Assembly (NCBI RefSeq): GCF_018070045.1
Contig: NZ_JAGPYK010000009.1
Span: forward strand, 62,001-126,000
Reading direction: 5' to 3'
DNA: 64,000 nucleotides
DNA from: Micromonospora sp. U21
Lineage (GTDB): Bacteria > Actinomycetota > Actinomycetes > Mycobacteriales > Micromonosporaceae
Position 1 is the stretch's first letter; each line of letters opens with the position of its first letter. This document shows, one piece after another, positions 35,398-44,738 of the stretch. The notes beneath the pieces were generated by a model. That model ran no database searches. It saw nothing but the letters and a program-made list of their open reading frames with translations, and was not told where the DNA came from. The translations under genes and the position numbers were made by a program.

Positions 35398-36147
35398 GTG
35401 GAGCAGACCCGAGGCCGGTTCACCGGGCCGCCGCTGACCCCCCGTACCGCCGTGATCTGGTCGGTGCTCCGCGCCGAGCTGGACCGGCGCGGCGACGCCG
35501 AGCTCACCGTGCTGGACGTGGGCGGCGGCACGGGTGGCTTCGCCGTCCCGCTGGCCCGCGCCGGGCACCGGGTCACCGTGGTCGACGCCAGCCCGGACGC
35601 GCTGGCCGCGCTGACCCGCCGGGCCGCCGAGGCCGGGGTGGCCGACCGGATCGCCGCGGTGCAGGGCGACGGGGACGCGCTGGCCGGGCTGGTCGAGCCG
35701 GCCGGTGTCGATCTGGTGCTCTGCCACGCCGTGCTGGAGGTGGTCGACGACCCGACGCCGGTGGTGGCCGCGCTGGCCACCGCGCTGCGGCCGGGCGGTG
35801 CGGCCAGTGTGCTGGTGGCCGGCCGGGCCGCCGCCGTGCTGGGCCGGGCGATGAACGGTCACCTGGACGTCGCGGCCGCGCTGGCCGCCGACCCGGCCGG
35901 CACCGCCGGGCCACGGGACACCCTGCGCCGGCGCTACGACGCCTCCGGCGCCGCCGCGCTGCTCGGCGCCGCCGGGCTGGTGGTCGAGGAGATCCACGGG
36001 GTACGCGTGCTGGCCGACCTGCTGCCGGCCGCGGTGGCCGACGGGCAGTCGGCCGCGCTGGTGGAGCTGGAACGGGCGCTGGCCGCCCAACCCCCGTACC
36101 GGGATCTGGCCGCCCAGCTGCACCTGTTCGCCCGCCGACCGGCATGA
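35398..36147 (+). CDS. SAM-dependent methyltransferase
   Basis: A 249-residue class I methyltransferase. Motif I is VLDVGGGTGGFAVPLARAGH, followed by the strand-2 acid in VVDASPDALAAL, the GDGDALAGL motif II region, and LVLCHAVLEVVDDP (motif IV). The substrate cannot be told. Ribosome and tRNA targets are possible but unsupported. GTG at 35398 is preferred for its -10 box; GTG at 35380 adds only six residues. It overlaps the following phosphodiesterase-like gene by ATGA. Confidence 0.85.
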   Translation: MEQTRGRFTGPPLTPRTAVIWSVLRAELDRRGDAELTVLDVGGGTGGFAVPLARAGHRVTVVDASPDALAALTRRAAEAGVADRIAAVQGDGDALAGLVEPAGVDLVLCHAVLEVVDDPTPVVAALATALRPGGAASVLVAGRAAAVLGRAMNGHLDVAAALAADPAGTAGPRDTLRRRYDASGAAALLGAAGLVVEEIHGVRVLADLLPAAVADGQSAALVELERALAAQPPYRDLAAQLHLFARRPA

Positions 36148-37316
36148 CCGCCCTGCCGGGTGGCGCGCCGGCGCCGCTGGCCGTCCTCGGTCCGGCGCAC
36201 GGCGGCGGTCGCCTCGCTGACGTGCTGCCCAGCGCACTGGCCGTGCTGGGCGTGCCCGGGTCGGCCGACCCGCTCGGACTGGTTCCCGCGCTGACCGGGG
36301 TACGCCGGATCGCCGTCCTGCTGGTCGACGGGCTCGGCTGGTATCAACTGCCGGCCGCCGTGCCGTACGCGCCGACCCTCGCCGGGCTCGCCGCGACGGT
36401 GGGCCGGCCGCTCATCGCCGGTTTCCCGTCCACCACCCCGACCAGCCTGGTGACCCTCGGCACCGGCGTCGCGCCGGGCGCGCACGGGGTGCTCGGCTTC
36501 ACCGTGCGGGTGCCCGGAACGGACCGGGTGCTCACCCACACCGACTGGGCCGCCGACCCGCCGCCGCTGCGCTGGCAGCCGGTGCCCACCCAGCTGGAAC
36601 GGGCCCGCGCCGCCGGGGTGGCGGTGAGCGTGGTGAGCCGGCCGGAGTTCGGTGGCAGCGGGTTGACCCTGGCCGCCAACCGGGGCGGCGACTTCCGGGG
36701 CGCCGCCGGCGCGGACGCCGTGGCCGCCACCATCCTGGCCGCGCTGGCCGCCGGCAGCGGACCCACCCTGGTCTCCGGCTACCACGCGGACCTGGACCGG
36801 CACGGCCACCTCACCGGCATCGACTCGGCCCCCTGGCGGATCGCCGCCAGCGAGGTGGACGCGCTGCTCGCCCGGTTGGTCGACGGGCTGCCGCCGGACG
36901 CGGCGCTGCTGGTGACCGCCGACCACGGCCAGCTCAACGTGCCCGCCACGCACCGCTTCGACCTGGACACCGATCCGCGGCTGCGTGACGGTGTGCGGCT
37001 GGTGGCCGGTGAGGCCCGGGTGCGCTACCTGCACGTCGCGCCGGGTGCGGTCGACGACGTGGTGGCCGCCTGGTCGGCGGTGCTCGGCGACGCGGCCCGG
37101 GTGCGCACCCGGGACGAGGTGGTGGCCAGCGGCTGGTTCGGGCCGGTGCCCGAGGAGCACCTGGGGCGTATCGGCGATGTGGTGGTGAGCTGCAACGACA
37201 CGTACGCGGTCATGGCCACCCGCACCGAACGGCCGATGGCGTCCCGGCTGGTGGCGTACCACGGGTCGGACACCGCCGCCGAGCTGACCGTGCCGCTGCT
37301 GGTGGTCCGCGGCTGA
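36144..37316 (+). CDS. Alkaline-phosphatase-superfamily phosphodiesterase/pyrophosphatase
   Basis: A 390-residue metal-dependent hydrolase of the type I phosphodiesterase/nucleotide pyrophosphatase family. Metal ligands: the N-terminal Asp in LLVDGLGWYQL, the nucleophile region FPSTTPTSLVTLGTG with Thr/Ser, then DLDRHGHLTG and TADHGQLNVP, which carry the paired Asp-His ligands. No signal peptide or membrane helix, so probably cytoplasmic; the substrate is unknown. ATG at 36144 overlaps the upstream methyltransferase. The pair may act in one pathway, but nothing in sequence shows which. Confidence 0.87.
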   Translation: MTALPGGAPAPLAVLGPAHGGGRLADVLPSALAVLGVPGSADPLGLVPALTGVRRIAVLLVDGLGWYQLPAAVPYAPTLAGLAATVGRPLIAGFPSTTPTSLVTLGTGVAPGAHGVLGFTVRVPGTDRVLTHTDWAADPPPLRWQPVPTQLERARAAGVAVSVVSRPEFGGSGLTLAANRGGDFRGAAGADAVAATILAALAAGSGPTLVSGYHADLDRHGHLTGIDSAPWRIAASEVDALLARLVDGLPPDAALLVTADHGQLNVPATHRFDLDTDPRLRDGVRLVAGEARVRYLHVAPGAVDDVVAAWSAVLGDAARVRTRDEVVASGWFGPVPEEHLGRIGDVVVSCNDTYAVMATRTERPMASRLVAYHGSDTAAELTVPLLVVRG

Positions 37317-37367
37317 CCGACGGACGGCCCGGCCCCGGCAGCCGCTGGTGATGTCGTACCCCCGGGT

Positions 37368-37373
37368 TAACCT
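37368..37373 (+). promoter_or_regulatory. Probable -10 box for dinB
   Basis: TAACCT ends 6 bases before the ATG at 37380; no ribosome binding site or LexA box is visible, so dinB may be leaderless and not SOS-regulated. Confidence 0.5.
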
Positions 37374-37379
37374 GCTGGG

Positions 37380-38639
37380 ATGGGCCGCAGCCAGTCGTTG
37401 CCCCGGGGCGGCGATCCCCGCTTCGGGCCGGACGCCGACGACTCCGGCAGCCCGATCCTGCACGTCGACATGGACGCCTTCTTCGCCGCCGTCGAGGTGC
37501 GGCGCCGGCCCGAGCTACGGGGCCGGCCGGTGGTCGTCGGCGGCGTCGGACCGCGCGGCGTGGTCAGCTCGGCCAGCTACGAGGCCCGCCGCTACGGCGT
37601 CCGCAGCGCGATGCCGACCAGCCAGGCCCGGGCCCGCTGCCCGCACGCGGTCTACCTGCCACCGGACTTCACCGCCTACACGCCCGCCTCCCGCGCCGTC
37701 ATGCAGATCTTCCGGGACGTCACCCCGCTGGTCGAGCCGCTCTCCCTCGACGAGGCGTTCCTCGACGTGACCGGAGCCCGTCGGCTGTTCGGCTCCCCGG
37801 CCGCCATCGCCCGGCTGATCCGCCGCCGGGTCGCCGACGAGCAGGGGCTGACCTGCTCGGTCGGGGTGGCGCCGAGCAAGTTCGTGGCCAAGCTGGGGTC
37901 CACCCGAGCCAAGCCGGACGGCCTGCTGGTCGTGCCCCCCGGGCAGGTGCTCGACTTCCTGCACCCCCTGCCGGTGGACGCGCTCTGGGGGGTGGGGGAG
38001 CGCGCCGCCGAGTCGCTGCGCCGGCTCGGCCTGGCCACCGTCGGCGACCTCGCCGACGCCCCGCTGGGCATGCTCCGCCGCGCGGTGGGTGCGGCGTCCG
38101 CGGCGCACCTGCACGAGCTGGCCTGGGGGCGGGACCCGCGCCGGGTCAGCCCCGAGCACGTCGACAAGTCGATCGGCGCCGAGGTGACCTTCGACGCCGA
38201 CGTGGCCGACCCGGTGGAGATCCGTCGCGCCCTGCTCGCGCTCAGCGCGAAGGTCGGCGTCCGGTTACGCGGCTCCGGGCAGGTGGGGCGCACCGTGACG
38301 CTCAAGGTGCGGCTGGCCGACTTCCGCACCGTCAACCGTTCCCGCACACTCGGCGTGCCCACCGACACGGCCCGCGAGATGTTCGACACGGTCTGGGCGC
38401 TCTACACCGCGCTGGACCCGGGCGAGCGGATCCGGCTCGTCGGTGTCCGGGTGGAGGGGCTCGCCCCGGCACAGGGTGCGCCCCGACAGCTCACCCTCGG
38501 CGCGCCCGAGCGTGGCTGGCGTGAGGCGGAAGCTGCCGCGGACGCCGCCGCTGCCCGATTCGGGCGGTCCGTCATAGGTCCGGCCAGTCTCCTGGGCGAC
38601 CGTGACCCCCGTCGAAACGAAAATCCACCCCACCCGTAG
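37380..38639 (+). CDS. dinB: DNA polymerase IV
   Basis: A 419-residue Y-family translesion polymerase. Catalytic carboxylates are intact: HVDMDAFFAAVEVRR and SLDEAFLDVTGARRLFG, in contrast to ImuB in this window. Steric residues follow, YEARRYGVRSAMPTSQARARC, and the helix-hairpin-helix region is EQGLTCSVGVAPSKFVAKLGS and LWGVGERAAESLRRLGLATVG. The C-terminus carries a little finger domain but I see no clear clamp-binding QLxLF peptide except RQLTLG, which may serve. ATG at 37380 fits a leaderless start. A DUF3040 gene follows, the order usual near actinobacterial dcw clusters. Confidence 0.95.
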   Translation: MGRSQSLPRGGDPRFGPDADDSGSPILHVDMDAFFAAVEVRRRPELRGRPVVVGGVGPRGVVSSASYEARRYGVRSAMPTSQARARCPHAVYLPPDFTAYTPASRAVMQIFRDVTPLVEPLSLDEAFLDVTGARRLFGSPAAIARLIRRRVADEQGLTCSVGVAPSKFVAKLGSTRAKPDGLLVVPPGQVLDFLHPLPVDALWGVGERAAESLRRLGLATVGDLADAPLGMLRRAVGAASAAHLHELAWGRDPRRVSPEHVDKSIGAEVTFDADVADPVEIRRALLALSAKVGVRLRGSGQVGRTVTLKVRLADFRTVNRSRTLGVPTDTAREMFDTVWALYTALDPGERIRLVGVRVEGLAPAQGAPRQLTLGAPERGWREAEAAADAAAARFGRSVIGPASLLGDRDPRRNENPPHP

Positions 38640-38755
38640 GTCGTCCCGCTTTCCGACGCGCGACCCCCCTCGTAGACTTGCGGGTAAGCAGCCGGTTGGC
38701 TGCCACGGTCTGTCGGCCCGAGTGGGCCCGACCAACGTGACCGGGGAGGAGTGCC

Positions 38756-39154
38756 GTGCCGCTCTCGGAGCACGAGCAGCGGCTGTTCGAGCAGATCGAG
38801 CGGTCGCTTGCCGAGGACCCCAAATTCGCCTCGGCCGTGCGCGCCAGCGATCCGCGCTTCCATGCGCGGCGTCGCCTGCTCGTCGCTGCCGGCGTGATCA
38901 TCGCTGGCTTGGCTCTACTGGTCTATGGCGCGGTGATCAAGACTCCACCGCTGGCGGTGGCGGGCTTTGTCGTCATGCTGGCCTCGGCCGCGTTCGCGGT
39001 GCAGTCGCACCGGCGGGCGCAGTCACCCGACCTGCACGTGGTCGGTGGCACGACCAGTCGTCGCCGTCCCCGTGGCGGCCGATCCGGTCGCCGGCCGTCG
39101 ATCCTGGACCGCATGGAGGACAGGTGGCGGCAGCGCCCGGAGGGGCACCGCTGA
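38756..39154 (+). CDS. DUF3040 membrane protein
   Basis: A 132-residue actinobacterial protein of unknown role. The N-terminal SEHEQRLFEQIERSLAEDPKFA is the DUF3040 signature. Two membrane helices (about 44-62 and 65-83) follow, then an Arg-rich cytoplasmic tail with SILDRMEDRWRQR. It resembles genes found near mraZ in other actinobacteria, here 12.5 kb upstream. GTG at 38756 has GGGGAGGA 5 bases upstream. It converges with the transglutaminase gene. Confidence 0.88.
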   Translation: MPLSEHEQRLFEQIERSLAEDPKFASAVRASDPRFHARRRLLVAAGVIIAGLALLVYGAVIKTPPLAVAGFVVMLASAAFAVQSHRRAQSPDLHVVGGTTSRRRPRGGRSGRRPSILDRMEDRWRQRPEGHR

Positions 39155-39490
39155 GCCTGTCCCGCCGCTGAGGCGGGCCGTACCCGCGACGAGCGGGTCG
39201 CCGGGAACATCCCCGGCGACCGCTGACGTATCCGCGCGCCCGTCGCATGGTGGACGAACGCCGTCCGCTCCGCCGCTCAACGGCCCAGGGCCGCACGCCG
39301 ACTCCAGCGCTCACCCGCCTCGTCCCGCGCGTCATCTGGCGTCCATGATCACTTGATCTGGGCCGTTCCGTGCGGCCTCCGGCGACCACCCGGCATCAAG
39401 TCGATCAGAAGGCACCGTACGGCGGCGAGCACCGGTGGCCCGGGGCGACGGTCCGGTGGACCGCCGCCCCGCGAGCCGGACGGACGTCGC
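39155..39490. other. Gene-free gap between DUF3040 and transglutaminase genes
   Basis: 336 bases with no credible gene. It holds an imperfect palindrome (39346-39407) with a small nested hairpin. Nothing else repeats. Confidence 0.5.
39346..39407. repeat. Imperfect inverted repeat at a convergent junction
   Basis: TGATCACTTGAT (39346-39357) pairs with ATCAAGTCGATCA (39395-39407) with one extra base, and GGCCG...CGGCC nests inside (39361-39377). It is likely a terminator between DUF3040 and the leftward transglutaminase gene. Confidence 0.6.
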
Positions 39491-41968
39491 TCAGCGGGCC
39501 GCCCGGTCGGCCAGCAGCCGACGCGGATTCCAGCGGAGCAGCCGGTACCGGGCCCGCCCGGTCAGCGCCACCATCCGGCCGGAGGTGTCCGCCAGGGCGG
39601 TCCGCCAGCGCAGCAGCACCGACGGCGGCAGCACGGCGGCGAGCAGTCGGGTCCGCCGGCCCGCCCGGGCGGCGAGCGCACCGCGGACCGCGCGCAGTGC
39701 CGGCACCAGCGGTTCACCGGTCAGCGGATCCCGCGCGTAGCGGGCCCGCTCCTCAGCCCGGCCGAGCAGCCGCGCCGCGCCGACCGCCGCGGTGTCATCG
39801 CTGAACGTCTCCCGGACCAGCCGGTCCGCGGTCCCCCGGGGCGTCTCGGTGCGGTCGACCCGGACCTGGAAGTCCACCAGCGTGTCGAGCAGCTCCGCCC
39901 AGGCGGCGTGCGCGTCCGCGCGAGCCCGGTTGGCATCCGGCCCGACCACCACCACACGTGCCCCGTCCACCGTCGCGGCGTCGTTCGATGCGGCGGCCAT
40001 CGCGGCGCCGGCCGCCCGGCCACCCCGTTGCCGGCGCAGCGCCAGCCGACGCAGGGCCGGCACCGCCAGCAGTGCCAACAGGGCCAGCAGGCCCGCCGTC
40101 CACCAGGGCCACACCGGCGGCTGCTCGGCCGGCGTCTCGCCGGCGAGGGAGAGCCCCGAGTCGGTGTCCCGGTCGGCGTTGTCCGGACCGGCCGGGCCGG
40201 CCGACGCGTCGGGGCCCGACGGGGTGCCCGGGGTGCCGGGGGCCGTGTCGGCCCGTTCCGGCGCATCGGTGTCCGGTGCCCAGGCCGACCGGGTGGAGCC
40301 CGGCACACCGTACGACGGCGTGGCGTCGAACGGCACCCAGCCGACCCCGTCGAAGTAGACCTCGGTCCAGGCGTGCAGGTTGAGGTTGGTCAACGTGTAG
40401 GTGTCGCCGTCCCGCTTGCTGCCGTTGGTGAACCCGAACGCCACCCGGGCCGGGATGCCGGCGCTGCGCACCAGCCAGGCCATCGCCGCGGCGTACTGCT
40501 GGCAGTAGCCGACCTTGTTGGTCAGGAAGTTGACGATGTCCTCGCCGCTGCTGCCGCTCTCGGTGCTGAGCCGGTAGCTGAACCCGTTGTCCGCCGAGAA
40601 GTGCTGGTAGATCGCCAGCACCCGGTCGTAGTCGGTGCGCTTGCCCTGCACCAGGCCCTGGACCAGCTCCTCCACCTCGGGCACCGGCCCGGGCGTGGCG
40701 GTCAGCTGCCGGCGTACCGGGTGGTCGGCCGGCAGCGGCTGCGCGGCCCGCAGCGCCGCAGGCGTGTACGTCGAGCGGATGTAGTCGAAGGAGTACTTCC
40801 TGCCCCGGGAGTTGTCCCGGTTGGAGAAGACGACCTGCTGGTTGGGGTCGTAGAGCCAGTTGCCGTTGAGGTCCTCGGTGCGCACCGGCTCGGCGTACAC
40901 CGGCATCAGGGACATGCTCAGGCTCTTGGTGACCTCGACGGTCGCCCGGTAGGGGGTCTGCTGGACGCCCGGGCCGGCCCGCTCGGTCGGGTCCGGCAGG
41001 TCCCGGTTGACCGGCCGGCCGCTCGGGTTGCGCGCCTGGAACCCGTTCGGGCGCAGCTCGTCCGCGACCGCGTAGCGCAGGTAGAACGGACTCGGCTCGG
41101 ACGTGGTCACCTTGACCAGGTCGGCCACCTCGGACTGGTTGAGCTGGCCGGCGAGCGAGGCGAACAGGTCGATCCGGCCCGATGAGCCGCCCGCACCCGC
41201 CCGGCCGCTGCCGTTGCCGTTGCCCGTGCCGCCGCCGAGCGTGTCGAGCAGCCCGCCGGTCATGCCCGGCACGGCCAGCGGCAGCGCCACGGCGATGGCC
41301 ACCCCGACCACCGCGAGCCGACGGCCGGCGGCGGCCAGCGGCGAGGCCTCCCACACGTCGACGTCGCGGCCGTCGCCGGTGAACCGGCGGCCGAACCGGC
41401 GGACCCGGTCGACGTTGTCGGTGACCAGCAGCCAGAGGTATCCGGCGGCGCCCACCACGAACGGCACCGGGGGGACGCTGTCGACGTAGACGGCGACCGG
41501 CACCGAGTAGATGGCGAGCATCGGCAGCCCGGCCAGCGCGGGCCGGCGCAGACCAACCGCCAGCACATCCACCAGTACGGCCACCCCGCCGACGCCGAGC
41601 ACCGTGATGAACAGCAGCGGGTCGGTGTCCGGTACCTCCACGCCGTATGAGCGCATGTCCTGCATGGAGCCGGTGAACAGGTCGGCGAAGTGCCCGATCG
41701 TGCCCGGCGTGGGCAGGAAGGTGAGCAGCTCCCCGCCGCTGGGGAACAACCAGGTCAGGGCGAGCACCAGGCCGGCCAGCATGCCGAGGACCTGACCCCA
41801 CAGCGGCGCCCGGACCAGCCGGGTCAGCGCGGCGACCCCGGCCACCACCGCGACCGCGATCGCGGACTGGATGAGCCACGTCCAGGTCTCGAAGATGGCC
41901 GACAGCGGCGCGGCGGCGAGAAGGGTGGCGGCGGCCGCCACCGGGCCGATGTTCCGACTGGCGATCAT
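39491..41968 (-). CDS. TgpA-like transmembrane transglutaminase
   Basis: An 825-residue membrane protein of the DUF3488/transglutaminase group. Residues about 1-200 contain six membrane helices, the middle is a periplasm-side or external domain, and the transglutaminase core has Cys in VGYCQQYAAAMAWLVRSAG, His in LNLHAWTEVYFDG and Asp in VPFDATPSYG, the Cys-His-Asp triad. A further membrane helix near residue 615-635 leads to a cytoplasmic tail. Function is unproven. In the operon moxR-DUF58-this gene, which is widespread and uncharacterised, the three products are thought to act together. ATG at 41968 starts the first helix. Confidence 0.9.
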   Translation of the reverse strand: MIASRNIGPVAAAATLLAAAPLSAIFETWTWLIQSAIAVAVVAGVAALTRLVRAPLWGQVLGMLAGLVLALTWLFPSGGELLTFLPTPGTIGHFADLFTGSMQDMRSYGVEVPDTDPLLFITVLGVGGVAVLVDVLAVGLRRPALAGLPMLAIYSVPVAVYVDSVPPVPFVVGAAGYLWLLVTDNVDRVRRFGRRFTGDGRDVDVWEASPLAAAGRRLAVVGVAIAVALPLAVPGMTGGLLDTLGGGTGNGNGSGRAGAGGSSGRIDLFASLAGQLNQSEVADLVKVTTSEPSPFYLRYAVADELRPNGFQARNPSGRPVNRDLPDPTERAGPGVQQTPYRATVEVTKSLSMSLMPVYAEPVRTEDLNGNWLYDPNQQVVFSNRDNSRGRKYSFDYIRSTYTPAALRAAQPLPADHPVRRQLTATPGPVPEVEELVQGLVQGKRTDYDRVLAIYQHFSADNGFSYRLSTESGSSGEDIVNFLTNKVGYCQQYAAAMAWLVRSAGIPARVAFGFTNGSKRDGDTYTLTNLNLHAWTEVYFDGVGWVPFDATPSYGVPGSTRSAWAPDTDAPERADTAPGTPGTPSGPDASAGPAGPDNADRDTDSGLSLAGETPAEQPPVWPWWTAGLLALLALLAVPALRRLALRRQRGGRAAGAAMAAASNDAATVDGARVVVVGPDANRARADAHAAWAELLDTLVDFQVRVDRTETPRGTADRLVRETFSDDTAAVGAARLLGRAEERARYARDPLTGEPLVPALRAVRGALAARAGRRTRLLAAVLPPSVLLRWRTALADTSGRMVALTGRARYRLLRWNPRRLLADRAAR

Positions 41969-41984
41969 GAGGGGAACCTTCCGT

Positions 41985-43283
41985 TCATCGCACGCCGCCG
42001 GCGACCGTCTCGGCCAGCGCGGCGCGCAGGGCGAACCCCTGGGAGCCCCGGCCGGCCTGCGGCCAGAGCGCCGGCAGTCGGCTGCCGTGGTCGACGCCGA
42101 CCACCCGCCAGCCGCTGTGCAGCATGGCGAGCACGGCGGCGCCGTGCGCGTGCTCCGCCTCGGCCCGGGCCTTCTCGGGCAGGCTGAGCCAGGTGGAGCT
42201 GTTCAGCAGGAAGCCGACGCAGGTGGCGCCGTTGCCCCGCAGGCCGGCCAGCAGCTCGGCCTCGGCCACGCTCACCGCGCCGAACAACCCGATGATCAGC
42301 CCACCGTCGGCGCGCTGCCGGACCCGCTGCACCAGGCTGGTCACCTCGGCCCGCTGGTCCAACCGGACCTCGGCGAGGTGGTCGAGCAGCGCCCCGTCGC
42401 CGCCGGCCTCCGAGGCGTCCACGTCGGCCCCCGAGCCGGTGACCAGGCGCAGCTTGTAACCGGCCTGCCGCAGGTGCACCGCGATGCTCGCGGCGGCGGA
42501 GACGGCCCACTCGAAGCTCGCCGTCGGCCCGTCGCCGCGGTGACCGTACGCGCGGGTGTCCAGCACGACCGTGGCCCGGCTCTCCCAGGGCTGCTCCTCG
42601 CGGCGCACCATCAGCTCGCCGGTGCGCGCGGTGGACTTCCAGTGCACCCGGCGCAGGTCGTCGCCGCGCCGGTACTCCCGGGTCGCCGCGTCGTCCTCGC
42701 CGTGCACCGCCACCGAGCGCGCCCGGCTGTCGCCGCTGCCCGCGTACTCCCCCGGGAGCCGGACCGACGGCAGCGGAGTGACCTGCGGGATGACCGTCAG
42801 GTGGTCGGTGCTGGGAAATGCCCGGCTGAGCTCGCAGAGACCGAACGGGTCGGTCATCCGGACCACCAGCGGGCCCACGTCGTAGCGGCCCCGCACGTCG
42901 GCCCGCACGGTGTACGCCACCGAGCTGGCCTGGTGCGCGCCCAGCCGCTCCAGCACCACCCGGGGTCGACTGCCCAGGGCGTACGGCAGCCGGTCCTCCA
43001 GCAGCAGGGTGCCGGTCGGCAGCCGGGAGAGGTTCTGCAGGCGCAGCACCACCCGGGAGTTGGCCCCGACCGGGACGCGGTGCGGGTCCAGGGACCGGTT
43101 GCAGGCCAGCTTGTAGCGGCTGCGCCCCACGTAGGCCGCGGCCAGCAGTGGCAGGATGCCCAGCAGCACGGCCACCCGGAGCAGGTCCTTCTCGCCCAGG
43201 ATGCCAGCCGAGATCGCCGCCGCGACCGCGGCGGCCAGGAACGAGCGCCCGCGGGTGGTCAACCCGCGCAGCCCGGCACGCAC
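41985..43283 (-). CDS. DUF58 domain protein
   Basis: A 432-residue protein with two N-terminal membrane helices (about 11-45) and the DUF58 region, in which YRRGDDLRRVHWKSTARTGE is the signature. It then has a von Willebrand-like beta-alpha fold (TVVLDTRAYGHRG, SIAVHLRQAGYKLRLV). It is usually paired with MoxR ATPases and transglutaminases. GTG at 43283 lies one base after the moxR stop, so coupling is expected. Function is not established; the partnership with MoxR is inferred from gene order. Confidence 0.88.
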   Translation of the reverse strand: MRAGLRGLTTRGRSFLAAAVAAAISAGILGEKDLLRVAVLLGILPLLAAAYVGRSRYKLACNRSLDPHRVPVGANSRVVLRLQNLSRLPTGTLLLEDRLPYALGSRPRVVLERLGAHQASSVAYTVRADVRGRYDVGPLVVRMTDPFGLCELSRAFPSTDHLTVIPQVTPLPSVRLPGEYAGSGDSRARSVAVHGEDDAATREYRRGDDLRRVHWKSTARTGELMVRREEQPWESRATVVLDTRAYGHRGDGPTASFEWAVSAAASIAVHLRQAGYKLRLVTGSGADVDASEAGGDGALLDHLAEVRLDQRAEVTSLVQRVRQRADGGLIIGLFGAVSVAEAELLAGLRGNGATCVGFLLNSSTWLSLPEKARAEAEHAHGAAVLAMLHSGWRVVGVDHGSRLPALWPQAGRGSQGFALRAALAETVAGGVR

Positions 43284-43284
43284 G

Positions 43285-44337
<1,053 letters not shown>

Positions 44338-44585
44338 GGGCCTCCTCCTCGTCGCCGTCACGGCAGCTCTATAGAGAGCACCTGGACCCGCCGTTGGGTT
44401 CGCGACGTCGAGCCTCGTTTGCCGCAGAATTCTCACTGGCCTCTCAGGCTAACCATGTTTGTCGTTATCGCCGACCCCCGCAGGTAGTCCGTCGGTTACG
44501 CACCGATATTCGCCAAGTCGGGGGATCGGACCTGGCTCGTCCCGGGCACCGCCGGTCCGGCGCGGCGGCGAGGTACACTGCCGAC
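44338..44585. other. Divergent region: moxR and leuS promoters
   Basis: About 250 bases without a gene. The right end carries the -10 box TACACT of the leuS leader. The left half should contain the moxR promoter, but I could not pick one out. Confidence 0.5.
44574..44579 (+). promoter_or_regulatory. -10 box of the leuS leader transcript
   Basis: TACACT ends 6 bases before the leader-peptide ATG at 44586, so the transcript would begin at or near that ATG, the leaderless arrangement seen elsewhere here. Confidence 0.6.
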
Positions 44586-44624
44586 ATGGCCGGAGCTTTC
44601 CTGCTTCTTACCGGGCCGTGCTGA
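44586..44624 (+). CDS. Leucine-containing leader peptide of leuS
   Basis: A 12-codon ORF encoding MAGAFLLLTGPC. It has three Leu codons in a row, CTG CTT CTT. CTT is rare in a genome this GC-rich, which would make translation sensitive to charged tRNA-Leu. Its stop lies in the left arm of a 9-bp hairpin and is followed by an intrinsic terminator before leuS. This is the classical layout of ribosome-mediated attenuation. Too short for ordinary gene finding, so it is likely unannotated. Confidence 0.75.
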   Translation: MAGAFLLLTGPC

Positions 44625-44649
44625 TGCGCTGAACGCGCGACAGCACGGC
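44615..44649 (+). promoter_or_regulatory. Pause or antiterminator hairpin in the leuS leader
   Basis: GCCGTGCTG (44615-44623) pairs with CAGCACGGC (44641-44649), 9 bp, 17-base loop. The left arm overlaps the end of the leader ORF, so a ribosome stalled on the Leu codons would disrupt it. GGGCC at 44613-44617 could also pair with GGCCC at 44650-44654 and so compete with the terminator. Confidence 0.65.
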
Positions 44650-44650
44650 G

Positions 44651-44676
44651 GCCCCTCCTGTGCGAGGGGCTTTTTT
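44651..44676 (+). terminator. Attenuator terminator before leuS
   Basis: GCCCCTC (44651-44657) and GAGGGGC (44664-44670) form a 7-bp GC stem with a 6-base loop, followed by TTTTTT. A T-run terminator is unusual in a high-GC genome, which points to a regulated terminator 62 bases before the leuS start. Confidence 0.85.
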
Positions 44677-44738
44677 GTGCCCGTCGCCGGCCCGGCCCGG
44701 TGGCGCCGAGACGAAGCGAAGCGAAGCGAGGAGAGACG

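Noticed and set aside
37321..37379. LexA box upstream of dinB
   Set aside because: No GAAC-N4-GTTC or close variant found, so dinB is not called SOS-regulated.
44338..44585. T-box riboswitch upstream of leuS
   Set aside because: No T-box (TGGGTGG-like) sequence or stem I seen; the leader peptide and terminator explain the region.
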